This document shows positions 45,810 through 54,100 of a stretch of 64,000 nucleotides of DNA, one piece after another. The first letter of the stretch is position 1, and the number at the start of each line of letters is the position of its first letter. This stretch comes from Nocardia miyunensis NBRC 108239 (lineage in GTDB: Bacteria; Actinomycetota; Actinomycetes; Mycobacteriales; Mycobacteriaceae), in assembly GCF_001613065.1 (NCBI RefSeq), contig NZ_BDBQ01000014.1, positions 62,001 through 126,000 on the forward strand, given 5' to 3'. A program made the position numbers and the translations under genes. The notes below the pieces were generated by a model. It was not told where the DNA came from. It worked only from the letters and a program-made list of their open reading frames with translations, and did no database searches.

Positions 45810-45832
45810 CGTGAAATATGTTGTGCCACAAC
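45810..45832 (+). promoter_or_regulatory. Shared upstream element (copy 2) before the permease operon, with palindrome
   Basis: Second exact copy of CGTGAAATATGTTG (45810-45823). Its right part extends into the perfect 13-bp palindrome GTTGTGCCACAAC (45820-45832). It stands about 112 bp before the permease start. The remaining bases of 45626-45943 are AT-rich (for example CGTAAAATAATGG) and promoter-like but hold no gene. Confidence 0.5.
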
Positions 45833-45943
45833 GAGTTTCGTAAAATAATGGTACATCGCGTTTACATCGCGTAATCGCCCGGAAAAATTCGTTCGGTCTC
45901 ATTGAATGGCGAAAGGCTCCCATGTTCAGCGGAAGGACGCGCC

Positions 45944-47431
45944 GTGGCTGTCACCATTCACTCCCGTACCAATGCCCTGCGTAGGAGAACACCCGACGCG
46001 CTACTGACGCCGACGGCCGGTGCCGAGCGGTCCGCGCTGCGCCGGCGACTCGGCAGGCTCGATCTGGTCGCCATCGGCGTCGGCTCCATCATCGGCGCCG
46101 GCATCTTCGTCACCACCGGTGTCGCCGCTGCTACGAAAGCCGGTCCGGCACTGATGATCTCGTTCGTAGTGGCGGGAATCATCTGTGTGCTGGTCGGATT
46201 GTGTTACAGCGAGCTGGCGTCGATGTCGCCGATCTCCGGCAGCGCCTACAGCTACACGTATCACGCTATGGGCGAGCAGTCGGCATTCCTCGTCGGTTGG
46301 AATCTGTTGCTGGAGTATGTGGTTGCCGGGGCCGCAGTGGCCATCGGATGGTCGGGCCTGTTCGTCGCGATGCTGAAATCGCTGTTCGGCTGGCAGCTTC
46401 CGCACGCCATCATCGCCGGTCCGACGGCGGGCGGGGTGATCAACCTGCCCGCCGTGGTGGTGATCGGCCTGATCGTGCTGGTGCTCGCGTTCGACGTGAA
46501 GATCGCCGCGGCCGTGGTCAAGGTCCTGGTTTGCGTGACCCTGCTGGCGCTGCTGCTGGTGGTCGTGATCGGCGCCCCGCACATCACCGTCGCGCACTGG
46601 ACGCCGTTCGCCCCCTTCGGTTTTCACGGCATCGTGGCGGGCGCCGCGCTGGCGTTCTTCGCCTATCTCGGCTTCGACATCGTCGCGACCTCGGCCGAGG
46701 AGGCCAAGCGGCCCGCGCGCGACCTACCTTGGGGCATGATCGGTTCGGTTGTCATCGCGACGCTGCTCTACATCGCGGTCACCCTCGTGCTGACCGGCGT
46801 GGCTCCGTACCCGAGCCTGAACAACTCCGCGCCGGTGGCGACCGCGCTGAGCGCGATCGGGGCCGGGTGGATCGGCAACGTGATCCTGGTGGCCTCGGTG
46901 GTCGCACTCGGCAAGGGTCTGCTGGCGGTCATCTACGCACAGAGCCGCCTGGTATTCGCCATGTGCCGCGACGGTCTGCTGCCGCGGGCGCTGGCGGTCA
47001 CCAACCGGCGCGGCGCGCCGGTTCGCGCGGTGGTGATACTCGGCGTGCTGGCCGCGGTCATCGCGGGCCTGCTGTCCATCGACACCGTTGCCGAACTGGT
47101 CAACATTGGCGCCCTGGTGGCGTTCGCCTTCGTCTCGGTCGGCGTGCTGATCCTGCGCTACACCGAGCCCGAGCGCCCGCGCAGCTTCCGCACCCCGTTG
47201 ATGCCGGTGGTGCCGCTGCTGGCCGTTGCCGGCTGCGTGTGGCTGGCCACCACGCTGAGTTCGCTGACCTGGCTGCGGTTCGTGATCTGGACCGCGATCG
47301 GAGCCGTGCTGTACATCGGCTACGGCTACCGGCATTCCACCGCCCGAAGCGCTGCCGCGGATACCGGAGAACAGCCGGTCGCCGATGAATCCAATACGGG
47401 CACAACGACATCCCAGGCGGTGGCGCAGTGA
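45944..47431 (+). CDS. APC-superfamily amino acid permease
   Basis: 495 residues from GTG 45944, with GGAAGGA six bases upstream. About 12-14 membrane helices. The helix-1 signature LVAIGVGSIIGAGIFVTTG and the helix-6 to loop segment FFAYLGFDIVATSAEEAKRPARDLP are typical of the cationic amino acid transporter-like branch. It probably imports the precursor amino acid or moves the product. Its stop overlaps the GTG of the oxidase gene, so permease, oxidase and RidA are coupled. Confidence 0.85.
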   Translation: MAVTIHSRTNALRRRTPDALLTPTAGAERSALRRRLGRLDLVAIGVGSIIGAGIFVTTGVAAATKAGPALMISFVVAGIICVLVGLCYSELASMSPISGSAYSYTYHAMGEQSAFLVGWNLLLEYVVAGAAVAIGWSGLFVAMLKSLFGWQLPHAIIAGPTAGGVINLPAVVVIGLIVLVLAFDVKIAAAVVKVLVCVTLLALLLVVVIGAPHITVAHWTPFAPFGFHGIVAGAALAFFAYLGFDIVATSAEEAKRPARDLPWGMIGSVVIATLLYIAVTLVLTGVAPYPSLNNSAPVATALSAIGAGWIGNVILVASVVALGKGLLAVIYAQSRLVFAMCRDGLLPRALAVTNRRGAPVRAVVILGVLAAVIAGLLSIDTVAELVNIGALVAFAFVSVGVLILRYTEPERPRSFRTPLMPVVPLLAVAGCVWLATTLSSLTWLRFVIWTAIGAVLYIGYGYRHSTARSAAADTGEQPVADESNTGTTTSQAVAQ

Positions 47432-48519
47432 GCAGCACCCTGTATCCCGTCGACGTCGAGTTCGGCAGCCTGAACGAGATTCACACCGCCGCGATGTCCA
47501 CCATGTCCAGCGAGCTGGCCGACTATCTCGAGGGCGGCGCGGGACTGGAGGTGACCCTGGACGCCAACCGGGCCGCCTTCACCCGCCACCGTATCCTGCC
47601 CGAGCCGATGAGCGGCGTGCAGCAGCCCTCGCTGCGAACCAGCGTGCTCGGAATCGAGCTGGCCACACCGATTCTCACCGCCCCCTTCGGCGGCGACGGG
47701 CTGTTCCATCCGGACGGGCACTGCGCCGTGGCGACCGCTGCCGAGCGCTCGGGCACGGTGGACATCGTGCCCGAGGCGGGCACCCACTCCTACGAACACG
47801 TCCGGCGGGTGGCCCCCGGAGGGGCGCGGATCGCGCAGCTGCACCCGTTCGCGCACGCCGCGCACAACGCCGAGCGGATCGTCGCGGCAGGCTACGACGC
47901 CATCTGCGTCACGGTGGACTCCGCGATCGGCGGCTTCCGTACCCGCAACATGCACAACCGGTTCGCGCCGGACCTCTACGCCTTCAGTGGCAACCTGACG
48001 GGTCTCGGTGAGGGGGATCCGTCGGTGGCCGAGGTCATGAGCCGATTGGTGCACGGCGGAGCTCAGCCGTGGAACTGGACCCAGCTGGCGGCGACGGCTC
48101 GGCATTTCCGGTTGCCCTGGATCGCCAAGGGCATCCTCACCCCGGCAGCGGCCGAACGGGCGCTGCAGGCCGGTGCGGCTGCCCTGGTGGTATCCAATCA
48201 TGGTGCGCGCCAAATAGATCCGGCACCGGCCAGCCTGGATATGTTGCCCGCCGTCCGGCGCGCGGTGGGTCCCGAGGTGCCGGTGCTGCTGGACAGCGGC
48301 GTGCGCACCGGCGCGGATGTCTTCCTCGCGCTGGCGCTGGGCGCGGACGCGGTGATCATCGGCCGCGCCGCCATCTACGGCCTCGCGGCGGCGGGCGTGA
48401 CCGGGGTGACCGGAGTACTGGACCTGCTCACCGAGGAGTTGCGCGTTCTGATGATCCTCTCCGGCGCCGCGAGCATCGCGGACATCACCGCCGAGCGGGT
48501 GCTGGAGGTGCGACCGTGA
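47428..48519 (+). CDS. FMN-dependent alpha-hydroxyacid oxidase/dehydrogenase
   Basis: 363 residues, TIM barrel. Oxidises an alpha-hydroxyacid to the alpha-keto acid. Catalytic His and the FMN-binding Arg lie in VSNHGARQIDPAPASLDMLP; the FMN phosphate site is LLDSGVRTGADVFLALALGADAVIIGRA; GYDAICVTVDSAIGGFRTRNMHNRF and the Lys of WIAKGIL are kept. The segment usually reading QLY is AQLHPF, so an active-site Tyr is replaced by His. In glycopeptide pathways a homologue (HmO) oxidises hydroxymandelate before transamination; here it could supply an aromatic keto acid to the cluster aminotransferase. Confidence 0.84.
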   Translation: MSSTLYPVDVEFGSLNEIHTAAMSTMSSELADYLEGGAGLEVTLDANRAAFTRHRILPEPMSGVQQPSLRTSVLGIELATPILTAPFGGDGLFHPDGHCAVATAAERSGTVDIVPEAGTHSYEHVRRVAPGGARIAQLHPFAHAAHNAERIVAAGYDAICVTVDSAIGGFRTRNMHNRFAPDLYAFSGNLTGLGEGDPSVAEVMSRLVHGGAQPWNWTQLAATARHFRLPWIAKGILTPAAAERALQAGAAALVVSNHGARQIDPAPASLDMLPAVRRAVGPEVPVLLDSGVRTGADVFLALALGADAVIIGRAAIYGLAAAGVTGVTGVLDLLTEELRVLMILSGAASIADITAERVLEVRP

Positions 48520-48896
48520 CATCGGGCAATGCAGCTGGGGGAGCCCCGTTCCCGGCCGTGGTGCGCGCGGGCGGACTCGTCTACACCTCCGGGCTGGCGT
48601 GCATCGACCCCGCGACGATGGCGCCCCGAGTGGCCGATTTCGACGGCCAGTGCCGCGACGTGCTGGCACAGCTCGACGCGGCGCTGGACGATACGGGTTG
48701 TCGCCGGGAGCACGTGGTGAAGCTGGAATGCTTTCTGGCCGAACGCAAGTACTACCCGGCCTGGAACGCGGCGTTCGTGGAGTTCTTCGGCGCGCACCCG
48801 CCGGCGCGCACCACCATCGTCACCACCCTCCCGGCCGAGGGACTGCTCATCGAGGTGCAGGCCGTGGCATCCGTCGCGGCGCCGCATCGGCTGTGA
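48516..48896 (+). CDS. RidA-family enamine/imine deaminase
   Basis: 126 residues from GTG 48516, overlapping the oxidase stop; GGAGG lies seven bases upstream. RidA fold: VVRAGGLVYTSGLACIDPATMAP, QCRDVLAQLDAALDDTGCRREHVVKLECFLAERKYY, and PPARTTIVTTLPAEGLLIEVQAVA, with the conserved substrate-binding Arg. It hydrolyses reactive imines/enamines formed by PLP or flavin enzymes, fitting its coupling to an oxidase and a transaminase; a biosynthetic role is also possible. Confidence 0.85.
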   Translation: MTSGNAAGGAPFPAVVRAGGLVYTSGLACIDPATMAPRVADFDGQCRDVLAQLDAALDDTGCRREHVVKLECFLAERKYYPAWNAAFVEFFGAHPPARTTIVTTLPAEGLLIEVQAVASVAAPHRL

Positions 48897-48908
48897 TGAA
48901 GGAATGCC

Positions 48909-49811
48909 ATGCCGAGTATGCTGCTCGACCGCCTCTCGATCGCCGACTCGCCCCGCCTGTCCGGCGTCAATACCGATCATGTTCGCGCACTGGCCGAATC
49001 CGCCGAACGGTGGCCGCCGATCACCGTGCACCGGTCCACGCTGCGGGTGCTCGACGGGGTGCACCGGGTGCACTCGGCCCGCCTGCGCGGGCAGCGTGAG
49101 ATCGAGGTGCGGTTCTACGACGGCCCCGACCGCGACGCGTTCGTGGTCGCGGTGCGGGCCAACGTCGGGCACGGTCTGCCGCTGTCGCTGGCCGACCGCA
49201 CCGCCGCCGCCGAGCGGATCATGACGACCCATTCGCACTGGTCCGATGCCATGGTCGCCTCGGTCACCGGATTGTCGTCGAAAACCGTTGCGGCCGTGCG
49301 GCGGCGTTCGACCACGGATATTCCGGAGTCGAACGCGCGGCTGGGCCTGGACGGCCGGGTCCGGCCGCTGAATTCTGCGGCCGCGCGGATCCTGGCGGGC
49401 GAACTGCTGCAAGGCAATCCCGATGCGCCGATCCGGGAGATCGCCAAGGCCGCGCAGTTGTCGGTGTCGACCGTGTGGGACGTGCGTCAGCGCCTGGAAC
49501 GCGGGGCGGATCCGGTACCGCAGCGCCAGCGCCGACGTCCCGGGAGACGCTCGCGGCAGCCCGCCGATCGCGCGGATCTGCTGCGCACGCTGAGCCGCGA
49601 TCCGTCGTTGCGCTCCACCGACTCCGGGCGGGCGCTGCTGCGCTGGTTGCATTCGCACAGCGTCGATCCGGAGCAGTGGCGGGCGGTCGCGGGGCCGGGA
49701 ACCATTCCGGCGCACTGTGTTTCGGCGGTGGCCGAATTGGCCGTCGCCAACGCCGAGGCATGGAGCCAGTTCGCCCGCCAACTGCGCGGCGAGGTGACAC
49801 GCGCCTCGTGA
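48909..49811 (+). CDS. StrR/NovG-type ParB-like pathway-specific activator
   Basis: 300 residues. N-terminal ParB-like domain (ITVHRSTLRVLDGVHRVHSARLRGQREIEVRFYDG, then VRANVGHGLPLSLADRTAAAERI), a helix-turn-helix (SDAMVASVTGLSSKTVAAVRRR) and a second one (IREIAKAAQLSVSTVWDVRQRL) before an Arg-rich linker. This architecture is that of StrR, NovG and glycopeptide Bbr/Tei15-type activators, which occur almost only in antibiotic clusters. I see no full copy of the StrR-type palindrome in the window; a half-site-like GTTCGACAG lies at 51086-51094 before the P450-NRPS gene. Confidence 0.85.
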   Translation: MPSMLLDRLSIADSPRLSGVNTDHVRALAESAERWPPITVHRSTLRVLDGVHRVHSARLRGQREIEVRFYDGPDRDAFVVAVRANVGHGLPLSLADRTAAAERIMTTHSHWSDAMVASVTGLSSKTVAAVRRRSTTDIPESNARLGLDGRVRPLNSAAARILAGELLQGNPDAPIREIAKAAQLSVSTVWDVRQRLERGADPVPQRQRRRPGRRSRQPADRADLLRTLSRDPSLRSTDSGRALLRWLHSHSVDPEQWRAVAGPGTIPAHCVSAVAELAVANAEAWSQFARQLRGEVTRAS

Positions 49812-49831
49812 GCCGGGCCTGCCGACCCGGC
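49812..49831. terminator. Hairpin between convergent activator and methyltransferase genes
   Basis: Perfect 6-base arms GCCGGG (49812-49817) and CCCGGC (49826-49831) with an 8-base loop, filling the 31-bp gap between two convergent stops. No T-tract. Confidence 0.45.
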
Positions 49832-49842
49832 CCACGACGCCG

Positions 49843-50847
49843 TCAAGCCGCGGGGCGGTGGCCGACGACCAGGTGTTTGTCCCGGCCGGACCGATGCACC
49901 GCGCATCCGGTGAACCCGGCATCTTCCAGCAGCGCAACCAGTTCCGCGGCCGTGCGGTGCACGCCGCGGGTTTCCACCTGCATGGTCAGGTTCATCACCG
50001 CGGTCGACAGCGGCCCGTTGCGGTCGTCGTCGAACAGCCGCTCCATGACCAACACCCGGCCGCCCGGTTGACAGGCTCGGAACGCCTTGTGCAGCAACTG
50101 TTTACACTCCGCATCGGGCCAGTTGGACATCACGTAGCCGAACGCGACGACATCGCCCTCGGGCAATTCGTCGGCGAAGAAGTCGCCGCCGGCGAACTCC
50201 AGGCGGTCGGTCAGCCCGTACTTGTCGCGGGTGCTCTCCAGATGCGGGCGGATATTCGGCAGATCGAACACGATCGCGCGCAGTCGCGGGTTCTGCTCCA
50301 GCGCCGCGACCGAGAACGGGCCACTCGCGCCGCCGACGTCGACCAGTACCTTGCTGCCGTCCAGTGCGGCCAGTTCGGCGAGCTCGCGGGAGACGTCGTA
50401 GCTCAGGCTCCACATCGCGCTCATGAATTCCGCGGTGGACAGGTCGTCCTGGTAGAAGTGGTCGTAGGGGGCGGGCAGGTCCGCGTCCACGGTCCGTTTG
50501 CCCAGGGCCAGATACCGCTCCAGCCGGGGCAGCTGTTCCAGGGCATCGACCATGTGCTTGACGAATCCGCCGATGTAACCGGGATGGGCGGCATCCAGGT
50601 ACGGGGCCACCGCCGGATCGACGGCGAAGGCGCCGGCCGAATCGCGGTGCAGCAGCCCCGCCGAGGCGAGTACCAGCAGAATCCGGTCCACGGTATCCGG
50701 ATCGGCGTCGATCCGCGCGGCGACGTCCGTGCTGGGCAGCGGCCCGTGTGCGAGCAACTCGGCGAGCATTCCGTGTTTGTCGGCCAGTTGGAGCATGGGG
50801 GTGACGATCAGTCCGTATACGGCGATCTCGAGACTCGGCGGCAGCAT
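49843..50847 (-). CDS. O-methyltransferase-fold protein lacking the catalytic His
   Basis: 334 residues from ATG 50847 (GGAG six bases upstream); further upstream starts have no support. Dimerisation domain (SLEIAVYGLIVTPMLQLADKHGMLAELL) followed by a Methyltransf_2 domain with SAM motif LVDVGGASGPFSVAALEQNP and IVFDLP. The usual catalytic H-D-W is S-N-W here (GYVMSNWPDAECKQLL), so the His base for O-methylation is missing. Relatives with altered catalytic residues do C- or N-methylation or other SAM-assisted chemistry. Divergent from the P450-NRPS gene. Confidence 0.78.
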   Translation of the reverse strand: MLPPSLEIAVYGLIVTPMLQLADKHGMLAELLAHGPLPSTDVAARIDADPDTVDRILLVLASAGLLHRDSAGAFAVDPAVAPYLDAAHPGYIGGFVKHMVDALEQLPRLERYLALGKRTVDADLPAPYDHFYQDDLSTAEFMSAMWSLSYDVSRELAELAALDGSKVLVDVGGASGPFSVAALEQNPRLRAIVFDLPNIRPHLESTRDKYGLTDRLEFAGGDFFADELPEGDVVAFGYVMSNWPDAECKQLLHKAFRACQPGGRVLVMERLFDDDRNGPLSTAVMNLTMQVETRGVHRTAAELVALLEDAGFTGCAVHRSGRDKHLVVGHRPAA

Positions 50848-50876
50848 CTCGTACTCCGAATTCTGTGCGGCGGTGG

Positions 50877-50933
50877 GTGTCCATGAACCAGGGCCGGTGA
50901 CCCGGTGCGCATGAACACGGTGTGTCCATGAAC
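50877..50933. repeat. Direct repeats in the methyltransferase/P450-NRPS divergent region
   Basis: GTGTCCATGAAC occurs at 50877-50888 and 50922-50933, 45 bp apart, with a related GCATGAAC at 50909-50916 between them. They may be regulator half-sites or part of the leader of the methyltransferase transcript. Confidence 0.4.
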
Positions 50934-50985
50934 TTGGCATACGAAGTCGCCGAGAAAAAGGGAACGGCGATTCTGTTCACAGCGA

Positions 50986-51002
50986 CGTCACGAAACGTGA
51001 CG
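50986..51002. promoter_or_regulatory. Perfect 17-bp palindrome in the divergent promoter region
   Basis: CGTCACGAAACGTGACG has 7-base arms and a 3-base spacer and lies about 170 bp before the P450-NRPS start and about 140 bp before the methyltransferase start. Its position suggests an operator for both transcripts. The rest of 50848-51171 shows no gene. Confidence 0.5.
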
Positions 51003-51171
51003 GTAAAGAATGAGACATTCGCCATAACCGCCATTGGAAACCTCGAACGTTTGACAGTGCGGACGCCGCGTGTAAGCCTGCAATAGTTCGACAGCTCACC
51101 CGGGCCAATGGTGCCGACCGGGATTCGCAAACGTCTCGTTCGGCGTGAACGGGGCGGTGTAGGAGAATCTG

Positions 51172-54100
51172 ATGCCATCGATCTCCATGCTCGAAAACGC
51201 TGCCGCCGGTTATGACCGTAAGCGGCACGGAATTCACAATATGGGCCGCGCGGATGTCATTGCCGAGCCACAGCGGTATTACCGCGCGATCGCCCCGTTG
51301 GGGCCATTGTTCTACGACGAGGTCGGGCACGTGTGGATTTGTGCCGGATATCAGGAGTGCAACGAGATTCTGGGTAATCATCGGGTATTCTCCTCGGCTC
51401 GTCCGCACGATCCGGAGAAACTGGCCGGACGGGGTTTCGACGAGGTCGCTCGGATCGTCGATGTACTGCTGGCCCAGCTGCTGTTCTCCGATCCGCCGGA
51501 CCACACGCGGGTGCGTTCGGCGCTGGCCCGCGAGTTCACTCCCGCGCACGTCGCCGCCCAGGAGGCGATGATGCGTGCCATGGTGGACGATGTGCTCGAC
51601 GACCTGCCCGAGCACGGAACCCTGGATCTGGTGGGCGATTTCGCCGCGCAGTTGCCCGCGCGGCTCGTCGCCCGTCTGTTGCATATGGACGACCATGCCG
51701 ACCGGCTCACCGCCTGGGCCGACGCCTACGAGCGGCTGATCGGCAGCCTGTCCACGCTGCCCAAGCTCGGCGACGCACAAGTGCTGCCGACGCTGCAGGA
51801 GGCCTTCGAGATATTCCGGTCGGTGGCCGCGGAACGGGCCGGAGAACCCGGTCACGACCTGATCAGCCATCTCGTCGCGGAAATGCGGAAGAACGGGTCG
51901 GGGGAGTCGTTCGACACCATTCTGGACACGGTTGCTGCGAATTGTCTGGTGCTGGTGGCCGGCGGTTATCAAACGCTGACCCAGCTCGTGTCCGGCGGAT
52001 TGGTGCTACTGGATCGGCATCCCGAACAGCAGGCGCTGCTACGGGCCGATCCCGGGCTGATCGGCAGCGCCATCGATGAAATCATGCGGCTGGACGGGTC
52101 GAGCACGTATGTGGCACGCCGGGCGCTGACCGACATTACCGTCGCGGGCCATCGGATAATGGCCGGAGATACCGTGATAACCCTGCTGGGCGCCGCCAAT
52201 CTGGATGCTCGGCGGTTCGCCGAGCCGGAGAAATTCGATATCGCGCGGAAAGAGGGACGGCACCTCGGTTTCGGTATCGGTCGGCATTACTGCGTGGGGG
52301 CGCCGTATGCCGAGCAACTCGGCGGCTGGGCAATTCTGGGATTTCTTCGGCGCTATGGCTGGTATCGCGTGAGCGAGGAGCCGGACGCGGTGGCGTGGGG
52401 GCCGCACGCCAACACCCGGTGCCGGTCTCGCGCGTTGGCACAGGTCGCGAACCGCGCCCCAGCGACTTCCGTTCCGGTGACTCGCGAACCGGCGACTCGT
52501 GCGCCGGTGACTTACCGACCAGCGACTCATGAGCTGGCGACTCACGAAACGGCGACGGAACCGGGGGCCGCCGCGCCCGCTGTCCTGTCGGCTGACGCAA
52601 CGCTCGAACCGACTCCGGGCGAGCGTCATCTGCTGATCAGCGTATGGAACGACAGCGACGCGTCGCTGGGCGAGCGTGAGTGCTGGCATCGGGTATTCGA
52701 GCAGTGGGCCGCGGTGACGCCGGACTCGGCCGCCGTCGACTGCGAGGGCGTCCGCTACACCTACCGCGAGGTCGATCTGCGTGCCAACGCCGTGGCCTGG
52801 GAATTGCGCGGGCGCGGCGTGGAACCCGAGGCCAAGGTCGCCATCATGATGGACCGCTCGGTCGAGCTGATCATCGCCATGCTCGGGGTGGCCAAGGCCG
52901 GCGGCGCATTTCTGCTGGTCGACGCGCAATGCCCACGCGAGCGCCTGTATGTGATGCTCGAGGAAGCGGCCGTGCACCTCGTGCTCACCGACAGCGGAAC
53001 CGCGGTCGGCGAACAAACCCTGCCGGTGCCGGTGCTGACGGTGGATACGACCGCCGCCAGCGAATCGACGCCGGTCACCGGGGTGAACACCGGGAATACC
53101 GCGTACGTGGTGTTCACCAGCGGCACGACCGGCCGCCCCAAGGCGATCGCCATCACCCATGAGGGTGTGGTGAACCTGCATCAAGCGCAGCGGGAGGTGT
53201 TCCGGCTGACGCCGCGGGATCGGGTGCTGCAGTTCCTGTCGCTGAATTTCGACGGCGCGGTGTTCGAGGTCGTGATGGCCGTGCTGTCCGGCGCGACACT
53301 GGTGCTCGTGCCGTCGGCGCGCCTGGTTGTCGGCCCGCCGCTGGTGCGCCTGCTGCGCGACCGCGAGGTCACCATCGTGACGCTGACACCGTCGGTGTGG
53401 GCGGCGCTGCCGAACGAGCCGTTGCCGAAGCTGCGGATCGGCGCGGCATGCGGTGAGCGGTTGCCGCCCGCGGTGGTGTCGCGCTGGTCGGCGCCGGGCC
53501 GTCGCTTTCTGAATCTCTACGGTCCGGCCGAGGCCGCGGTCTGGACCACCTGGCACGAATGCGACGGCAGCGACACCGACGTGCCGATCGGCCGTGTGGT
53601 GGCCAACAAGCGGGTCTACGTGGTCGACGAGGGGTTCCGGCTCGTGCCGATCGGGCAGGAGGGCGAACTGTGCGTCGGCGGTCTCGGTATCGGCCGCTAT
53701 CTGGGCCGCCCCGACCTGATGTCGGAGCTGTTCCTGACCGACCCGTTCACCGCCGGACCGGATCGGATCCTGTACCGCACCGGCGACATCTGCCGCTGGC
53801 GTGCCGACGGCGTGCTGGAATATCGCGGCCGGCGTGACCGGCAGGCGAAGATTCGCGGGCAGCGGGTGGAGCTGGACGAAGTGGAGCGGGTGCTCGAGCA
53901 GGCGCCCGGAGTGTGTGCGTGCACGGTGTTCGTGCGAGACGAGCGCCTGCGGGCGCTGGTCGTCCCAGACCCGGGCTTCGACGAGTCCGCCGTTCGCGCT
54001 CACCTGGCCGACCGGCTGCACTCCGGTATGGTGCCCGCGACGCTGACGCTGGTGGATGAACTGCCGCGCACCGGCAACGGGAAGGCGGGCGCTCCGGTCG

